The position numbers and the translations under genes were made by a program. A DNA stretch of 7,780 bases, taken from contig DAOUUR010000095.1 in NCBI GenBank assembly GCA_030668045.1, positions 1 through 7,780 of the forward strand, in the 5' to 3' direction. The stretch's first letter is position 1; each line of letters starts with the position of its first letter. Below are positions 6,314 to 7,780 of the stretch, one piece after another. Below the pieces are notes generated by a model, which was given only the letters and a program-made list of their open reading frames with translations, did not search any database and was not told the origin of the DNA. The stretch is from a bacterium. GTDB taxonomy: Bacteria > Zixibacteria > MSB-5A5 > GN15 > FEB-12.

Positions 6314-7273
6314 CTAAGAATGAAAGGCTGAAACTGTCGCTTCAATCCGGTCTTTGACTTCATCCGGTAGCGGGTTGAGCTCATCAGTGGTGAATTTTCC
6401 TTCATCCGGATCGATTCGCTCAAATATCTGCAAATACAGGGAATAGATGATTTCGAGGCTGAGCGAGTATCGTGGCGGCATCATAGGAGTGACCTTGTCA
6501 ACGGAGATTCTTGCTCTCTGGCGGTAGTATTCGGCAATTCGGCGATAGGTGGAGATGAGGCGGCGGAGGGGCGGTTCGATTTTGCCATCGGTGGCGGCTG
6601 TTCTCAGGTCGGAGAGGGTGAGGCCGAGTGATTGCAGGATCGAATCAGGGTAGTAATTCAAATTGCTCTTTTGGTCTTTTTCAAAATCTCTGACGATATG
6701 CACCAGATACGAAAAAAGAGCCAGCGGGCGGGCGGCTTGGCAAATATCAAAAGTTGGTGACCGAAAACGGTTCGATTCGTACCTGACTCCACACAGGTGC
6801 ATAAAAACCGAGGCCGGAGCGATTGCTGCTCCTTCGGTATATCTGCGGAAGGCGCGAAAGGAAGGAAACGATGTGTGTGACAAATCGTAGATCATCGCCA
6901 TGGCCAGTCGTTCCCATGGCCAGGTCGGCATGGCGAATCGATCAACGATTTCGCGAAGCTCCGTCACAAACGGGAAATCTGCCCGCCCCGCTTTGAACGC
7001 CTCCAGCCAATCGGTAAGCATTGCGACGTAGCGGGTTTGCTCCAGGTCGGTCAGGGCTTCGCCGGTCGCTTTGCGGTCGTCCACCATGTCGTCGATAATC
7101 CGCATCGAACGATAACAAACCCGGAAGGCAGCGTAGCGGTCATCGTCCCAGAACCGAGCTGCGATATCGAGAATAGGATTGGTGAGGATTTCGCTGAAAT
7201 CGATATTTTCAGCAAACTGGAGTTTGTTTAGTCGGTCTGAACACATAGTCGAATAGCCAAGTATAACATGCAT
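6314..7273 (-). CDS. Squalene/phytoene synthase family enzyme
   Basis: This family joins two prenyl diphosphates head to head (two farnesyl to squalene or a related product, or two geranylgeranyl to phytoene), the first committed step to hopanoids, sterols or carotenoids. The protein has 319 residues, normal for the family. The first aspartate-rich motif is YRSMRIIDDMVDD (54-66) and the second is IVRDFEKD (193-200), followed by NYYP. The YTEGAA segment (145-150) fits the conserved middle region. All magnesium-binding aspartates appear intact, so it is probably active, at the membrane face. Product choice cannot be told from the sequence, and no other pathway gene is in the window. Start: ATG 7273 lies in an 18-bp repeat and has no Shine-Dalgarno site, but TATACT is 4 nt upstream as in a leaderless mRNA. 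ATG 7246 (310 residues, MCSDRLNK) is the alternative. Confidence 0.9.
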   Translation of the reverse strand: MHVILGYSTMCSDRLNKLQFAENIDFSEILTNPILDIAARFWDDDRYAAFRVCYRSMRIIDDMVDDRKATGEALTDLEQTRYVAMLTDWLEAFKAGRADFPFVTELREIVDRFAMPTWPWERLAMAMIYDLSHTSFPSFRAFRRYTEGAAIAPASVFMHLCGVRYESNRFRSPTFDICQAARPLALFSYLVHIVRDFEKDQKSNLNYYPDSILQSLGLTLSDLRTAATDGKIEPPLRRLISTYRRIAEYYRQRARISVDKVTPMMPPRYSLSLEIIYSLYLQIFERIDPDEGKFTTDELNPLPDEVKDRIEATVSAFHS

Positions 7274-7311
7274 TACAAGTATAACATGTATTGCGAGTAT
7301 AACATGCTATG
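7258..7311. repeat. Three tandem 18-bp repeats in a divergent promoter region
   Basis: The units are 7258-7275, 7276-7293 and 7294-7311, with core (A/G)AGTATAACATG in all three; differences are mostly in the last five bases. Read leftward, each unit contains TGTTATACT, which fits an extended -10 box (TGnTATAAT, 5 of 6 in the hexamer). Unit 1 overlaps the first codons of the isoprenoid synthase. There are no spacers between units, so this is not a CRISPR array. Likely roles are stacked promoters or binding sites for a regulator. Confidence 0.8.
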
Positions 7312-7365
7312 CGTGTGAGTAAAATTTATATTTTGTTCGATTATCGTTTTTCGTAGAATTGAGCC
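7274..7365. promoter_or_regulatory. Divergent control region, isoprenoid synthase / glycosyltransferase
   Basis: This is a 92-bp gap between two genes pointing away from each other. The left half is the 18-bp repeats with three leftward TATACT boxes (7260-7265, 7278-7283, 7296-7301). The right half is AT-rich and has rightward candidates TATATT (7327-7332) and TAGAAT (7354-7359), the latter 6 nt before ATG 7366. No TTGACA-like -35 box sits at normal spacing for either direction. Shared control of the two genes is an inference. Confidence 0.45.
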
Positions 7366-7780
7366 ATGCCTGATCCTATTCGCCTGTTAGTGATTACCCA
7401 CAACTATCCGCGCTTTGACGGTGACTTTGCTGGCGTCTTCCTCTCGGTTCTCAACCGTCGTCTCCCCGAACATGGTATCAAGCCTATCGTGCTGGCACCT
7501 CATCATCCGGGCGCCCCGGAATACGAAGAGAAGGACGGGGTAACGATCTACCGTTTTCGCTACGGTTCCGATGAGGACGAGAACTTAGCGTACCGGGGAG
7601 CGATGCACAAACTGGTGCTTGGGTCGGTGACGGGAATATTTCGATTCAAGAATTTCCTCGACTGTTTCCGCAAAGCTGCCTTTGAAATAATCGAGAAAGA
7701 ATCGATCCAGGTTGTCGCAGGTCACTGGCTGATTCCGGCCGGTCCGGTGATGAAGAGTATCGCTTCCAAGTATCAGCTGC
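7366..7780 (+). CDS. GT4-type glycosyltransferase (5' end only)
   Basis: The frame opens at ATG 7366 and is still open at the window end (138 codons seen), so the protein is incomplete here. It begins MPDPIRLLVITHNYPRFDGD and continues FAGVFLSVLNRRLPEHGIKPIVLAPH. This is the glycine-containing first beta-alpha unit of the GT-B fold in GT4-family enzymes, which use a nucleotide sugar to build glycolipids or polysaccharides. A second family-like element is VVAGHWLIPAGPV near the end. The C-terminal donor-binding half with its EX7E motif is beyond the window, so donor and acceptor are unknown. No Shine-Dalgarno site precedes the ATG; TAGAAT lies 6 nt upstream. It is divergent from the isoprenoid synthase; a role in glycosylating an isoprenoid lipid is possible but only suggested by position. 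Confidence 0.85.
   Translation, partial: MPDPIRLLVITHNYPRFDGDFAGVFLSVLNRRLPEHGIKPIVLAPHHPGAPEYEEKDGVTIYRFRYGSDEDENLAYRGAMHKLVLGSVTGIFRFKNFLDCFRKAAFEIIEKESIQVVAGHWLIPAGPVMKSIASKYQL

Noticed and set aside
7258..7311. CRISPR array
   Set aside because: The units are 18 bp, directly adjacent without spacers, and there are no cas genes.

Overview
The window looks like a chromosomal segment from an uncultivated bacterium of the FCB / candidate division Zixibacteria type. This is an inference from two things. One is the C-terminal dockerin-like repeat pair (GNANGD...NISD.TYLV.YLFG...PAPPCP), a style I associate with secreted proteins of that group. The other is the mix of conserved housekeeping and secreted genes. 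No mobile element, CRISPR array, rRNA or tRNA was seen.

Layout, left to right. Bases 1-407 (+) are the 3' end of a large secreted protein: the end of a fibronectin-III-like domain, then two 37-residue dockerin-like calcium-loop repeats, then a good intrinsic terminator. Bases 408-904 carry no convincing gene. They hold the terminator, two groups of very small GGC..GCC hairpin repeats, and a doubtful short reading frame. Leftward genes follow: priA (primosome helicase, 905-3292), a secreted TPR protein (3389-4756) with its own promoter and terminator, a secreted DUF4139-family protein (4842-6194), and a squalene/phytoene synthase family enzyme (6314-7273). A GT4-type glycosyltransferase starts rightward at 7366 and runs off the window. 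It is divergent from the isoprenoid enzyme across a 92-bp region containing three tandem 18-bp repeats.

How they fit together: PriA is replication restart and has no evident link to its neighbours. The TPR and DUF4139 proteins are both predicted to be exported and have clear Shine-Dalgarno sites. The isoprenoid synthase and the glycosyltransferase share a divergent control region and could feed a glycosylated membrane isoprenoid, but that is only a context guess.

No undescribed multi-gene system is evident. The best leads are regulatory. The three genes without a Shine-Dalgarno site (priA, the isoprenoid synthase, the glycosyltransferase) each have a -10-like hexamer only 4-6 nt before the ATG, as expected for leaderless mRNAs. 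In addition, the 18-bp repeats each carry an extended -10 motif.
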